Source: CAWCLK01 sp963796225 (GTDB lineage: Bacteria > Actinomycetota > Nitriliruptoria > Nitriliruptorales > Nitriliruptoraceae). Taken from it: a stretch of DNA of 64,000 nucleotides. The notes under the pieces were generated by a model that saw only the letters and a program-made list of their open reading frames with translations, did not search any database and was not told the origin of the DNA. The stretch spans positions 62,001-126,000 of the forward strand of contig CAWCLK010000006.1 of NCBI GenBank assembly GCA_963796225.1, written 5' to 3'. This document shows positions 21,236-35,348 of this stretch, one piece after another. A program made the position numbers and the translations under genes. How positions within the stretch are numbered: the first letter of the stretch is position 1; every line of letters begins with the position of its first letter.

Positions 21236-22365
21236 GCGACGCGACCGCCCCGCCCCGCCCCGACCACGCCGCCCGGCGCGACCGCCTCCGCGACCGCCTC
21301 GCCGACACCGGCATCGACGCGCTCTACGTCACCGGCCCGGCCAACGTCGCCTGGTTGACCGGCTTCACCGGATCCAACGGGCAGGTGGTCGTGGCCAGCG
21401 ACCCGGCCGCCGACGCGCTCGTCACCGACACCCGCTACGAGGGGCGTGCGGCGACCGAGGCGCCCGACATCCCCGCGGTGATCAGCCGCCGCCCCGTCGA
21501 GGTCGCCCTCGACCGTGTCCCGGGGCGCCTCGGCTTCGAGGGCCAGCACGTGACCTACGACGAGGGCAACGAGCTGCTGTCCACGGCCGGCGAGCGGGAA
21601 CGCCCCGTCGTGTCCTGCACCGGGCTGGTCGAGGGGCTGCGGATCGTGAAGGACGCCCACGAGCTCGCCCAGCTCCGGCTGGCGTGCGCCATCACCACCG
21701 AGGCGTTCGCCGCCATGCTGGAGGGCCTGCACGCGGGGCGCACCGAACGGGACGTCGCGGTCGAGCTCGAACGACGCTTCGTCGACGCCGGCGCCGACGG
21801 GCTGGCCTTCGACCTCATCGTCGCCTCGGGTCCCAACGGCGCGATCCCGCACCACGAACCGGGCGACCGGGTGATCGAGGCCGGCGACCTGGTGGTGGTC
21901 GACATCGGGGCGCGGGTCCGCGGCTACCACGCCGACTTCACCCGCACGGTGGCCGTCGGCGACCCCCACCCCGCCTGGGTCGAGCTGCACGACCTCGTGG
22001 TGCGGGCACAGCAGGCCGGCGTCGACGCGGTCACGGCGGGGGCGACCTGCGAGCAGGTGGACCACGCCTCGCGCTCGGTCATCGAGGACGCCGGTCACGG
22101 GGACGCGTTCGTGCACGGGATCGGGCACGGCGTGGGGCTCGAGATCCACGAGGCCCCGATCCTGACCACGGCCCCCACTGCTAGTCTGGCGCCCTCGACG
22201 GTGATCACGGTCGAGCCCGGGGTCTACCTCCCGGCCGCCGCCGACCGGCCGGCCGACGCCCCGCCCGGCGGGGTCCGCATCGAGGACACCGTCGTCGTGA
22301 CCGACGACGGGCCGGCCGAGGCCCTCACCATCGCCCCCCACGACCTCATCATCCTGCCCGCCTGA
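21232..22365 (+). CDS. pepQ: Xaa-Pro peptidase family protein (M24)
   Basis: Metallopeptidase with creatinase N-domain (about residues 10-130) and M24 pita-bread domain. All five metal ligands are visible: the Asp residues in VVVDIGARV and HADFTRTV, His in HGIGHGVGLEIHE, and Glu residues in TVEPGVY and RIEDTVVV. Release of N-terminal residues from Xaa-Pro peptides is the usual activity. 377 residues, unbroken. In actinobacteria and firmicutes this gene commonly precedes efp, as here; Pro-peptide turnover and EF-P both relate to proline-rich proteins. Confidence 0.94.
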   Translation: MSDATAPPRPDHAARRDRLRDRLADTGIDALYVTGPANVAWLTGFTGSNGQVVVASDPAADALVTDTRYEGRAATEAPDIPAVISRRPVEVALDRVPGRLGFEGQHVTYDEGNELLSTAGERERPVVSCTGLVEGLRIVKDAHELAQLRLACAITTEAFAAMLEGLHAGRTERDVAVELERRFVDAGADGLAFDLIVASGPNGAIPHHEPGDRVIEAGDLVVVDIGARVRGYHADFTRTVAVGDPHPAWVELHDLVVRAQQAGVDAVTAGATCEQVDHASRSVIEDAGHGDAFVHGIGHGVGLEIHEAPILTTAPTASLAPSTVITVEPGVYLPAAADRPADAPPGGVRIEDTVVVTDDGPAEALTIAPHDLIILPA

Positions 22366-22402
22366 CTCGGCTGCGGCCCGAGCCTCGTAAGGACCGCACC
22401 CC

Positions 22403-22960
22403 ATGGTCTCCACGAACAACCTCAAGAACGGCATGACCCTCCGGCTCGACGACAAGCTGTGGAAGGTCCTGTCCAACGAGCACCACAAGCCCGGCAAGGG
22501 CCAGGCGGTGGTGCGCACCAAGCTCAAGCAGCTCGGGACCGGCAAGGTCGTCGACCGCACCTTCCGTGCCGCCGAGGACGTCGAGCAGGCCATCGTCGAA
22601 CGCAAGACGCTGCAGTTCCTCTACCGCGAGGGCGAGGCGTTCGTGCTGATGAACACCGAGACCTTCGAGCAGCGCCACGTCCAGCCCGAGGTCATCGGCG
22701 ACGACGCCCAGTGGATCCAGGAGGGCGACGAGATCGGCATCGAGGAGTACGAGGGCGAGATCATCGGCGTCGAGGTGCCCACCACGGTCGTGCTCGAGGT
22801 CAGCCACACCGAGCCCGGCCTGGCCGGCGACACCGCCACCAACACGCTCAAGCCGGCCACCCTCGAGACCGGCGTCGAGGTCCAGGTGCCGCTGTTCATC
22901 GACATCGGCGAGAAGATCAAGGTCGACACCCGCACCGGCGACTACGTCTCCCGCGCGTGA
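22403..22960 (+). CDS. efp: Elongation factor P
   Basis: Relieves ribosome stalling at polyproline stretches. Three beta domains over 185 residues; the tip loop reads EHHKPGKGQA, with Lys at the position that is modified in some bacteria. C-terminal TGDYVSRA is typical. An AAGGA site lies about 10 bases before the ATG. The stop overlaps nusB by one base (TGATG). Confidence 0.97.
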   Translation: MVSTNNLKNGMTLRLDDKLWKVLSNEHHKPGKGQAVVRTKLKQLGTGKVVDRTFRAAEDVEQAIVERKTLQFLYREGEAFVLMNTETFEQRHVQPEVIGDDAQWIQEGDEIGIEEYEGEIIGVEVPTTVVLEVSHTEPGLAGDTATNTLKPATLETGVEVQVPLFIDIGEKIKVDTRTGDYVSRA

Positions 22961-23508
22961 TGGCCGAGGATCGCGAGGGGCCGGCGGCGCCGCGCTCCGG
23001 CACCGCGACACTCGGTGCCGCGCGGCGCGCCGCGCCCCGGCACGACCGACCCCCGACGCTCGCGGCAGCGGGCGCTGCGGATCCTGTTCCAGGCCGACCT
23101 GCGGGGCCAGGACCCGCGTGACGCCCTGGCCGCGATCGTGGACGACCCCGACGCGATGGCGATGCTGGACGACCTCGACGCCGACGAGCCCGATCGGCCC
23201 CCCGACGGACGTCGACAGCTACGCCGCGCGACTGGTCGAGGGCGTCGCGGTCCACCGCCCCGACCTCGACCGCCTGATCGAGAAGTTCGCGCGTCGCTGG
23301 ACCGTCGCCCGGATGCCGGTCGTGGACCGCAACGTCCTGCGGCTCGGGCGCGTACGAGCTGCTGCACGAGGACCTGTCGCCCGCCGTGGTCATCGACGAG
23401 GCGCTCGAGCTGGCCAAGGCCCTGTCCACCGACAACTCGGCACGCTTCGTCAACGGCGTGCTCGAGTCGGTGCGGCGCTGGCGCGAGGACACCCCCAAGG
23501 CGGGATGA
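22960..23508 (+). CDS. nusB: Transcription antitermination factor NusB (frame-broken)
   Basis: RNA-binding helical protein that with NusE binds boxA of rRNA leaders. The body RRSRQRALRILFQADLRGQ, a central IEKFARRWTVARMPVVDRNVLRL (about 23277-23344) and the C-terminal PAVVIDEALELAKALSTDNSARFVNGVLE match the family. Three breaks (near 23040, 23205 and 23352) are needed. The ATG at 22960 is within the efp stop (TGATG), with no separate ribosome site, so translation is probably coupled. A poorly conserved N-terminal extension of about 28 residues precedes the NusB fold. Confidence 0.9.
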
Positions 23509-23515
23509 GGCCGGG

Positions 23516-25220
23516 TCAGACCGCCGTGCGCAGGTGCGTGGCCAGGTCGTCCCGCCACATCGGCCGGCCGAAGCGGTAGCCCTGCGCGGCGTGGCACCCG
23601 GTCAGGCGCAGGAGCCGGACCTGCTCGTCGGTCTCGACGCCCTCGCCCACGACCGTGAGGTCGAGGTCGCGTCCGAGCCCCACGATCATGCGCACGACCT
23701 GCCGCTGCGCCTGCTCGGTGACGAACCCGGAGATGAAGGACCGGTCGATCTTGAGCTCGTCGACCGGCAGCTGCGCCAGCCGCGACAGCGTGGAGCTGCC
23801 CACGCCGAAGTCGTCGATGGCCAGGTGCAGGCCCATCTCGTGCAGGCCACGCAGGGTGCGTGCGAGCCCGGGGTCGTCGGGTGCCAGCGTGCTCTCGGTG
23901 ATCTCGAGCCACAGGCGGTCCGGTGCCACCCTGGCCGCCTCGAGGGCCCGGGCGATCGAGCCCTGCAGGTGCGGGTCGTGCGACTGGCGCGGGGACAGGT
24001 TCACGGCGATGCCCGGTGGGGCGGCGGCCCCGAGGGCGTCGTCCAACGCGGCCAGGTCGGCCAGGGCGGTGGCCAGCACCCACTGCCCGAGGGCGTCGAT
24101 GAGGTCGGACTGCTCGGCGACGGCGACGAACCGGTCGGGTGGCACGAAGCTGCCGTCGGGCAGCGGCATCCGGGCCAGCACCTCGACGCGCCGGACGGCG
24201 AGCGTGTCCAGGTCGACGATCGGCTGGTAGGCCAGGCGGAGGCGATCGCCGTCCAGGGCCTCGTGGAGCATGCGCGTGAGCGCACGGTCCTCGGCCACGG
24301 TCGGCGCCATGGACCGGCGCGGCACCCGGTCGGCGAAGGCGACGCCGCCGCCGGCCGCCGCCTTGGCCGTGTACATCGCGTCGTCGGCCAGGCGCAGCAC
24401 CTCGCCGGCGGGGCGCGCCCCGTCGTCGCTGGCCACGCCGACCGAGGCGCGGATCCGCACCGCCGGCCCGTCCGGCAGGGCGAAGGGGTCGTCCAGCGCC
24501 TCGACCAGGCGGGCCGACAGCCCGGGCAGGTCCTGCGGGGTGGCGACCTCGGCCACGACGACGAACTCGTCCCCGCCGAGGCGTCCGACGACGTCGTGGG
24601 CACGGGCGGCCTCGCGCAGCCGTTGGGCCACGTCGAGCAGCAGGTGGTCGCCGGCCTGGTGGCCGTGGGTGTCGTTGACCCGCTTGAAGCCGTCGAGGTC
24701 GATGAACATCACCCCGACGTGGCTGCCGTGGCGCTGGGCCCGCGACAGCATCGCCGTGAGCCGTTCGAGCACCAGCGCCCGGTTCGGCAGTGCGGTCAGC
24801 ACGTCGTGGCGCGCCTGGTGCCGGTACAGCCGGGCGAGCTCGGCCAGCACGCGTGCCACGGGGACCAGCCGGACCTCGCTGCCCGGCCCGACGACGACCA
24901 GGTCCTCGTACAGCGCCGAGCCGCCCCGCTCCAGCAGGTGCTGGCTGGCGTCGAGCAGGTCCATGTCGTGCGGCGAGGGTCAGGGGGCTGGCGTCGGCGA
25001 CCTCGTGGGCGGGGCGTGCGGCCAGCTCCTCGGGTGTCGCGCCCGCCGTGGCCGCGTCGAAGCCGCCCCGATCGACCAGGCCGACGCCGTCCTCGCCGAC
25101 GACCAGCACCCCGGTGAGGCGTGCGTCCTCGTGGAAGAGCGCACGCACCCGTGCGCAGGTGGCATCACGGCCCAGCACCGGTGTGGCGCGGGCCAACGCC
25201 CCGATCGGTCGTGAGTCCAC
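23516..25220 (-). CDS. GGDEF-EAL cyclic-di-GMP signalling protein
   Basis: N-terminal about 90 residues resemble a CBS-like sensory region (TCARVRALFHEDARLTGVLV). One break near 24975 joins it to the rest. The GGDEF domain keeps the diguanylate cyclase motif RLGGDEFVVV, with DLDGFKRVND. The EAL domain keeps the metal and catalytic residues: EVLARM, NLSPRQ, LEITES, IDDFGVGSS, LKIDRSFI and GEGVET. Both synthesis and hydrolysis are therefore possible. No transmembrane segment is seen, so it is cytosolic. The GTG at 25220 starts the protein. It reads away from the pyrimidine operon. Its product could feed the pilA riboswitch 16 kb away; that link is inference. Confidence 0.92.
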
Positions 25221-25299
25221 GGTGATTCGCCCTTCCCCCAGCCCGATGGCGTGTCGCGCGCCCGTCGCCGGTGACTCCGGCGTGACGCGAGGCGCCTGC

Positions 25300-25305
25300 T
25301 ACGGT
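25300..25305 (+). promoter_or_regulatory. Putative -10 element (TACGGT) of the pyrimidine operon
   Basis: It sits about 30 bases before the PyrR hairpin and so would include the hairpin in the transcript. It follows the TAnnnT pattern; the -35 is unclear. Confidence 0.4.
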
Positions 25306-25334
25306 CGCCCCGTCGCCCACGCATCCCGTGGGTG

Positions 25335-25372
25335 CTCCTTTAAGGACCGGTCCTGTGAGGCCGGGAAGGAGG
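25335..25372 (+). promoter_or_regulatory. PyrR-binding RNA hairpin with ribosome-site sequestration
   Basis: The inner hairpin (CCGG 25347-25350 pairing with CCGG 25361-25364) carries TCCTGTGAGG, matching the PyrR recognition consensus (TCC-N-G-N-GAGG). It is enclosed by CTCCTT (25335-25340) pairing with AAGGAG (25366-25371). AAGGAGG is a near-perfect ribosome site, so PyrR-UMP binding would stabilise a stem that hides it. This is the translational-repression arrangement proposed for PyrR in mycobacteria, not the terminator-based Bacillus mechanism; no terminator follows. Confidence 0.88.
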
Positions 25373-25379
25373 TTGCCTG

Positions 25380-25481
25380 GTGCTGCGTGCCCTCTGTCGC
25401 CCGCGATCCTACATCGGCGGTTCCCGCCGGGATGGCGGTGTCCCCACTTCATCGGCGACAGCGTCGAGGGGGCGCGCATGA
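25380..25481 (+). CDS. Putative 33-codon pyr leader ORF coupled to pyrR
   Basis: A GTG at 25380 lies 7 bases after AAGGAGG (25366-25372). The frame is open for 33 codons and its TGA (25479-25481) overlaps the pyrR ATG (25478) as ATGA. pyrR has no equally good ribosome site of its own. Translation of this leader would deliver ribosomes to pyrR, and PyrR binding would block both. The peptide (VLRALCRPRSYIGG...) has no known similarity that I recognise; its role may be only to couple translation. Alternatively the AAGGAGG is only a regulatory arm and the ORF is fortuitous. Confidence 0.55.
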   Translation: MLRALCRPRSYIGGSRRDGGVPTSSATASRGRA

Positions 25482-26044
25482 AGCCCCTGCTCGACGCCGA
25501 CGACCTCTCGCGAGCGCTGCGCCGTCTGGCCCACGAGCTCGTCGAGGCCAACCACGGTGCCGCCGACCTGGTGCTGATGGGCATCCAGACGCGCGGCGTG
25601 CCCCTGGCCCAGCGCATCGCGCGCCACCTCGCGGACATCGAGGGGGTCGAGGTCCCGGTCGGGGCGCTGGACGTGACCCTGTACCGCGACGACATCGGCC
25701 GCGGCGGGCCCGGCGGGGGAGCGGGCATCCGGCCGCTGTCCGAGACGCGCTTCCCGGCCGACATCGACGGCCGCGTCGTCGTGCTGGTCGACGACGTGCT
25801 CTTCACCGGCCGCACGATCCGCGCCGCCCTCGACGCGGTGCTCTCGGTGGGGCGCCCCGCGGCGATCCGCCTGGTGGTGCTGGTCGACCGCGGCCACCGG
25901 CAGCTGCCGATCCGGGCCGACCACGTCGGCAAGAACCTGCCCACCTCGATGGCCCAGCACGTCACCGTCCACGTCGCCGAGGTGGACGGCGACGACGGCG
26001 TGCTCGTCGACGAGCCCTCCCCGGCCACCACGGAGGTGCGGTGA
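25478..26044 (+). CDS. pyrR: Pyrimidine operon regulator / uracil phosphoribosyltransferase PyrR
   Basis: RNA-binding regulator that senses UMP/UTP versus PRPP. The PRPP motif VVLVDDVLFTGRTIRAAL and the flexible loop (DVTLYRDDIG) identify the PRTase fold; 188 residues, typical. It is the first large gene of the operon and lies just after its own target hairpin, so it is autoregulated. The stop and the pyrB ATG overlap as TGATG. Confidence 0.96.
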   Translation: MKPLLDADDLSRALRRLAHELVEANHGAADLVLMGIQTRGVPLAQRIARHLADIEGVEVPVGALDVTLYRDDIGRGGPGGGAGIRPLSETRFPADIDGRVVVLVDDVLFTGRTIRAALDAVLSVGRPAAIRLVVLVDRGHRQLPIRADHVGKNLPTSMAQHVTVHVAEVDGDDGVLVDEPSPATTEVR

Positions 26045-27023
26045 TGCGCCCGCTGCGCAACCTGATCTCGATCGAGGACCTCGACGCCGAGCAGCTGACC
26101 GGCATCCTCGACACGGCCGAGCAGATGCACGAGGTGGGGGAGCGCCCCATCAAGAAGGTCCCGGCCCTGCGTGGTCGGACCGTGTGCAACCTGTTCCTCG
26201 AGGACTCCACCCGCACCCGCATCTCGTTCGACATCGCCGCCAAGCGCCTGTCGGCCGACGTCATCAACTTCTCGGGCAAGGGCTCCTCGGTCTCCAAGGG
26301 CGAGTCGCTCAAGGACACCGCACTGACCCTGCGCGCCATGGGCCTGGACGTCGTCGTGATCCGCTCGGCCTCCTCGGGCGCCCCGCTGCAGCTGGCGCGC
26401 CAGCTCGACGTGCCGGTGCTCAACGCCGGCGACGGCTGGCACCAGCACCCGACCCAGGCGCTGCTGGACGCGTTCACGATCCGACGGGCCTTCGGGCACC
26501 TGGACGGCCTGGTCGTCACCATCGTCGGCGACGTGCTGCACTCCCGCGTCGCCCGCTCCGAGGTGCAGGCGCTCACGCTGGCCGGCGCGACGGTCCGCGT
26601 GTGCGCCCCGCCCACGCTGCTGCCGCCGTACGTCGAGGACTGGGCGCGCGCCCCGGGCACGGTCGAGGTCGTCGAGGACGTCGACGACGCCCTGCCCGAC
26701 ACCGACGTGCTGTACCTGCTGCGGGTCCAGCGGGAACGCATGAACCGCGCGTTCTTCCCCACCACGCGCGAGTACAGCCGCCTGTACGGCATCGGGGCCG
26801 ACCGCCTCGCGCCATGCCCGAGCACGGCGTCGTGATGCACCCGGGCCCGATGAACCGTGGGGTCGAGATCACCCCGGAGGTGGCCGACTCCCCGCGCGCG
26901 CTGATCACCGACCAGGTCGCCAACGGCATCGCGGTGCGGATGGCCTGCCTGTACCTGCTGCTGTCCAGCCGCGACGCCCTGGACACGCCCGACACCGCCC
27001 CGACCGCGGAGGTGGTCGCATGA
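26044..27023 (+). CDS. pyrB: Aspartate carbamoyltransferase catalytic chain
   Basis: Joins carbamoyl phosphate to aspartate. The carbamoyl-phosphate motif STRTR and HPTQALLD near the middle, plus HPGPMNRG at the C-terminus, are diagnostic. A frame break near 26808 (RLA-MPEHGVVMHPG) needs a two-base removal or a one-base addition. About 326 residues. No regulatory pyrI is adjacent, as usual for actinobacteria. Overlaps pyrC by 4 bases. Confidence 0.94.
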
Positions 27024-28323
27024 CCGAGCTGCTGCTGAAGGCGGGGCGGGTGCTGGACCCGGCCGCGGGCCACGACGGCACCGCCGACCTGCGCATCGTC
27101 GACGGGCAGGTGGCCGAGGTGGGCGCCGACCTCGACGCCGGCACCGCGACGGTCGTCGACTGCGCCGGCCTGTGGGTGATGCCCGGGTTCGTGGACCTGC
27201 ACACCCACCTGCGCGAACCCGGCTTCGAGGACGCCGAGGACGTGGCCACCGGATCGGCCGCCGCGGCCGCCGGCGGCTACACGGCCGTCTGCGCCATGGC
27301 CAACACCGACCCCGTGTGCGACTCCGCGGCCGTGGCCGAGATGGTCTGGCGCCGCGGCCGCGAGGTCGGCCTCGTCGACGTGTTCCCGGTCGGCGCGATC
27401 ACCAAGGGCCTGGGCGGTGCCGAGCTGGCCGAGATGGGCGAGCTGCACGACTCGGCCGCCCGCGTCGACTTCTTCAGCGACGACGGGAAGCCGGTCGCCG
27501 ACGCCCTGATCATGCGCCGGGCCCTGCAGTACGCGCAGCGCTTCGACGCGGTGATCTGCAACCACTCCGAGGACCCCGACCTCACCGCCGACGCCCAGAT
27601 GAACGAGGGCCGGATGAGCTCGGTCCTCGGGCTGCCCGGGTGGCCGCACGAGGCCGAGGAGATCATGATCGCCCGCGACGTGATCCTCGCCCAGGGGATC
27701 GGGGCGCGGCTGCACGTGCCGCACGTCACCACGAAGGGCGCGGTCGAGCTGATCCGCCTCGCCAAGCAGCGCGGGGTGCACGTCACCGCCGAGGTCACGC
27801 CCCACCACCTCACGCTCGACGACTCGGTGGTGGCCACCTACGACCCGGTCTACAAGGTCAACCCGCCGGTCCGCACCGTCGAGGACGTCGAGGCCCTGCG
27901 GGCCGCGCTCGCCGACGGGACCATCGACGCCGTGGCCACCGACCACGCCCCGCACCCGGTCGAGCAGAAGGACCAGGAGTGGGACCACGCCCCGTGCGGG
28001 ATGCTCGGGCTCGAGACCGCCTTCGCCCTGGTCCTGACCGAGCTCGTGCTGCCCGACCGGCTGTCCCTGCTGGACGCGGTGGCCCGGTTCACGACGGGGC
28101 CGGCGGGCGTCCGTGACCTGTCCGGGCACGGCGCGGGCGTGGCCGCCGGCCACGACGCCAACCTGGTCGTGGTCGACCCGGACGCCGTCTGGACCGTGCA
28201 CGGGCACGGGCTACGGTCCCGGGCGCGCAACACCCCGTTCGAGGGCCGCAAGCTGACCGGCCGGCCCGTCCACACGCTGTTGCGGGGACGGTTCACCCTG
28301 CGCGACGGAGAGGTGCAGACGTC

Positions 28324-28327
<4 letters not shown>
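27020..28327 (+). CDS. pyrC: Dihydroorotase
   Basis: Zinc amidohydrolase (type I) that cyclises carbamoyl aspartate. HTHLREPG supplies the first His ligands and arginine contact; downstream His residues lie in CNHSED and PHVTTKGA, and the catalytic Asp in ATDHAPH. 435 residues, unbroken. It overlaps carA at its stop (ATGA). Confidence 0.97.
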
Positions 28328-32755
<4,428 letters not shown>

Positions 32756-32759
<4 letters not shown>

Positions 32760-33625
32760 CCCCACCACCCGGTGGTCGCCTGGTCGAGGGGCGGGCGGAG
32801 GGTCCCGTCCGCGCGGTCTGCGAGGTCGTGCGGCGGACCCGCAGCGGCGCCTACTGGACCCTGACGATGTCCTCGTCGGAGATCGCCGACCGGGCACGTC
32901 CCGGCCAGTTCGTCGAGATCGCCGTCCGTGCCCCCGACACGCTGCTGCGTCGCCCGTTCTCCATCGCCCGGGTCACCCACCAGGGGCCGCAGGCCGGCAC
33001 GATCGACGTGGTCTTCGACGCCCACGGACCGGGGACCCGGTGGCTGGCGGAGGTCGTCGAACGCGACACCGTCGACGTCGTCGGCCCGCTCGGGTCGTCG
33101 TTCCCGTTGCCGAACCGCACGGTGTCCTGCCTGCTCGTCGGCGGTGGGTACGGCGTGGCCCCGTTGTTCTTCCTCGGTGAGGAGCTGCAGAAGCTCGGCT
33201 GCCGCGTGGACATGATCGTCGGCGCCGCCGACCAGTCCCGCATCCACGACGCGATCGCCGCCAAGCGGATGACGGCCTCGGTGACCTTCACCACCGAGGA
33301 CGGGTCGATGGGGGAGCGCGGGCGCGTCACCGACGTCATGGACGACGTGATCGCGGCCTGCCGCACCGACGTCGTCTACGCCTGCGGCCCCAACCCCATG
33401 CTGGCGGCGGTGACCGAGGTGGCCGCACGTCACGACCTGCCGTGCCAGGTCGCGGTCGAGGAACACATGGCCTGCGGCATCGGCGTCTGCTGGACCTGCG
33501 TGATGCCCATCCGCGGCAAGGACGGGCACGTCCGCAACAAGCGGTCCTGCATCGACGGACCGGTGTTCTCGGGGCGCTCCATCGACTGGGCCCGCACCCG
33601 CTACGTCGGGGAGGGGCCCGCATGA
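32756..33625 (+). CDS. pyrK: Dihydroorotate dehydrogenase electron transfer subunit
   Basis: Ferredoxin-reductase-like subunit that passes electrons from PyrD to NAD. FAD motif RRPFSIARV, NAD-binding GGGYGVAPLFFLG, and the [2Fe-2S] Cys cluster (CGIGVCWTC, with a fourth Cys in KRSCIDG). 289 residues, unbroken. It pairs with the adjacent pyrD, so the enzyme is class 1B. Overlaps both neighbours by 4 bases. Confidence 0.95.
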
Positions 33626-34611
33626 GCGACGTCCGGCCGCTGCCCCCCGGTCCGTGGCGCGACGACCAGGCCCCGTCCCACGAGGACGTCGACCTGTCGG
33701 TCACCCTCGGCACCACCCGCTTCGCCAACCCCGTCACGACGGCGTCCGGCTGCTTCGCCAGCGGCGCCGAGATGGACCGCTTCTTCGACATCGCCGACCT
33801 CGGGGCGGTGCTGGTCAAGTCGGTGACGCTCGAACCACGCCAGGGCCTGCCGACCCCACGCATGCACGAGACCCCGTCGGGGATGCTCAACGCGATCGGC
33901 CTGCAGAACCCCGGCATCGAGTCGTGGCTGGCCCGCGACCTGCCGTTCCTGCTCGACCGGGGCGCGACCCCGATCATCTCCATCGCCGGCAAGACCGTCG
34001 AGGAGTTCGGCGAGGTCGCCCGGCGGGTCCGCGAGCTCGGCAGCGGGATCGCGGCCGTCGAGGTCAACCTGTCCTGTCCCAACGTCGAGCACCGCGGGCT
34101 GGTGTTCGCGTGTGCCGCCGGGCCGTCGTCCGCGGTGATCGCCGCCGTCCGCGAGCAGCTGCCCGACCTGCCGATCATGGGCAAGCTCACCCCGGACGTC
34201 ACCGACATCACCGCCGTCGGCCGAGCGGTGGTCGAGGCCGGGGCGACCGGGGTCAGCGCGATCAACACCACGCTCGGCATGGCCATCGACCCCGAGACGG
34301 GCCGGCCCCGCATCGCCAACACGTACGGCGGCCTGTCCGGACCGGCGATCCGCCCCGTGGCCATCCGTGCCGTCCACCAGCTGCACGCCGCGCTGGGCCC
34401 GGACGTCCCGATCATCGGGATGGGGGGACTCCGCCGCGTCGAGGACGTCGTCGAGATGATCCGCGCCGGCGCCTCGATGGTCGCCATCGGCACCGCCACC
34501 TTCGCCGACCCGTTCGTCAGCCACCGCCTCGTCGGCGAGCTGCGGACCTGGCTGGGCCAGCGCGGGTACGGGTCGGTCGCCGAGCTGCGGGGCGCCGTCA
34601 CGCCCTGGTGA
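33622..34611 (+). CDS. pyrD: Dihydroorotate dehydrogenase (class 1B catalytic subunit)
   Basis: FMN TIM barrel that oxidises dihydroorotate. TTASGCFASG begins the barrel; the class 1 catalytic Cys is in EVNLSCPNVEHRG, and the C-terminal FMN-phosphate site reads GMGGLRRVEDVVEMI then GASMVAIGTA. 329 residues. The pyrK partner lies immediately upstream. Confidence 0.96.
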   Translation: MSDVRPLPPGPWRDDQAPSHEDVDLSVTLGTTRFANPVTTASGCFASGAEMDRFFDIADLGAVLVKSVTLEPRQGLPTPRMHETPSGMLNAIGLQNPGIESWLARDLPFLLDRGATPIISIAGKTVEEFGEVARRVRELGSGIAAVEVNLSCPNVEHRGLVFACAAGPSSAVIAAVREQLPDLPIMGKLTPDVTDITAVGRAVVEAGATGVSAINTTLGMAIDPETGRPRIANTYGGLSGPAIRPVAIRAVHQLHAALGPDVPIIGMGGLRRVEDVVEMIRAGASMVAIGTATFADPFVSHRLVGELRTWLGQRGYGSVAELRGAVTPW

Positions 34612-34630
34612 CACGTACGAGGAGGACCCC

Positions 34631-35338
34631 GTGACCGTCGACACCCCGACCCGCGTCGGCGCCGAGCGCATCGCCGTCGCCCTCGACGTCGAGACCCTGG
34701 ACCAGGCCGAGGAGCTCGCCGCGGCGCTTGCCGGTCACGTCGCCGTGTTCAAGGTCGGCCTCGAGCTGTTCAGCGCCCACGGCCCCGACGCCGTCCGGCG
34801 CATCGCCGCGCACGGGCCCGTGTTCCTCGACCTCAAGCTGCACGACATCCCCACGACCGTGGCCCGAGCCGCCCGCCGGCTGGCCGGCCTCGGCGTCGCC
34901 TACCTCACGGTCCACGCGTCCGGGGGACCGGCCATGGTCGAGGCCGCCGTCGAGGGCCTCGGCGACGCCGGCCGGGTGCTGGCGGTCACCGTGCTGACGT
35001 CGATGACCCCGGGCGACCTCGACGCCGTCGGCCTGGCCGGCGCCGAGGTGTCCGTCCCACGGCTGGCGGCCGTGGCCACCGGTGCCGGGGCGCCCGGCCT
35101 GGTGTGCGCCGCCCCGGACCTGGCCGTCGTCCGCGGGGCGGTGCCTGCCACCACCATCCTGGTCACGCCCGGGATCCGTCCCGCCGGCGCGTCCTCCGAC
35201 GACCAGTCCCGCATCGCGACGCCGGGCGGGGCGGTCGCCGACGGGGCGTCCCTGCTGGTGGTCGGCCGTCCGATCACCCGCGCCGAGGACCCGGTGGCCG
35301 CGGCAGACGCGATCGCGGACGAGCCCATCGGCGCCTGA
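34631..35338 (+). CDS. pyrF: Orotidine-5'-phosphate decarboxylase
   Basis: Final step to UMP. The catalytic Lys/Asp network lies in FLDLKLHDIPTTV and the phosphate site in TPGIRPAG...ADGASLLVVGRPI. 235 residues. GAGGAGG at 34619-34625 sets the GTG start. It is the last plus-strand gene of the operon; pyrE faces it from the other strand 10 bases away. Confidence 0.96.
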   Translation: MTVDTPTRVGAERIAVALDVETLDQAEELAAALAGHVAVFKVGLELFSAHGPDAVRRIAAHGPVFLDLKLHDIPTTVARAARRLAGLGVAYLTVHASGGPAMVEAAVEGLGDAGRVLAVTVLTSMTPGDLDAVGLAGAEVSVPRLAAVATGAGAPGLVCAAPDLAVVRGAVPATTILVTPGIRPAGASSDDQSRIATPGGAVADGASLLVVGRPITRAEDPVAAADAIADEPIGA

Positions 35339-35348
35339 CCGGACGGGA

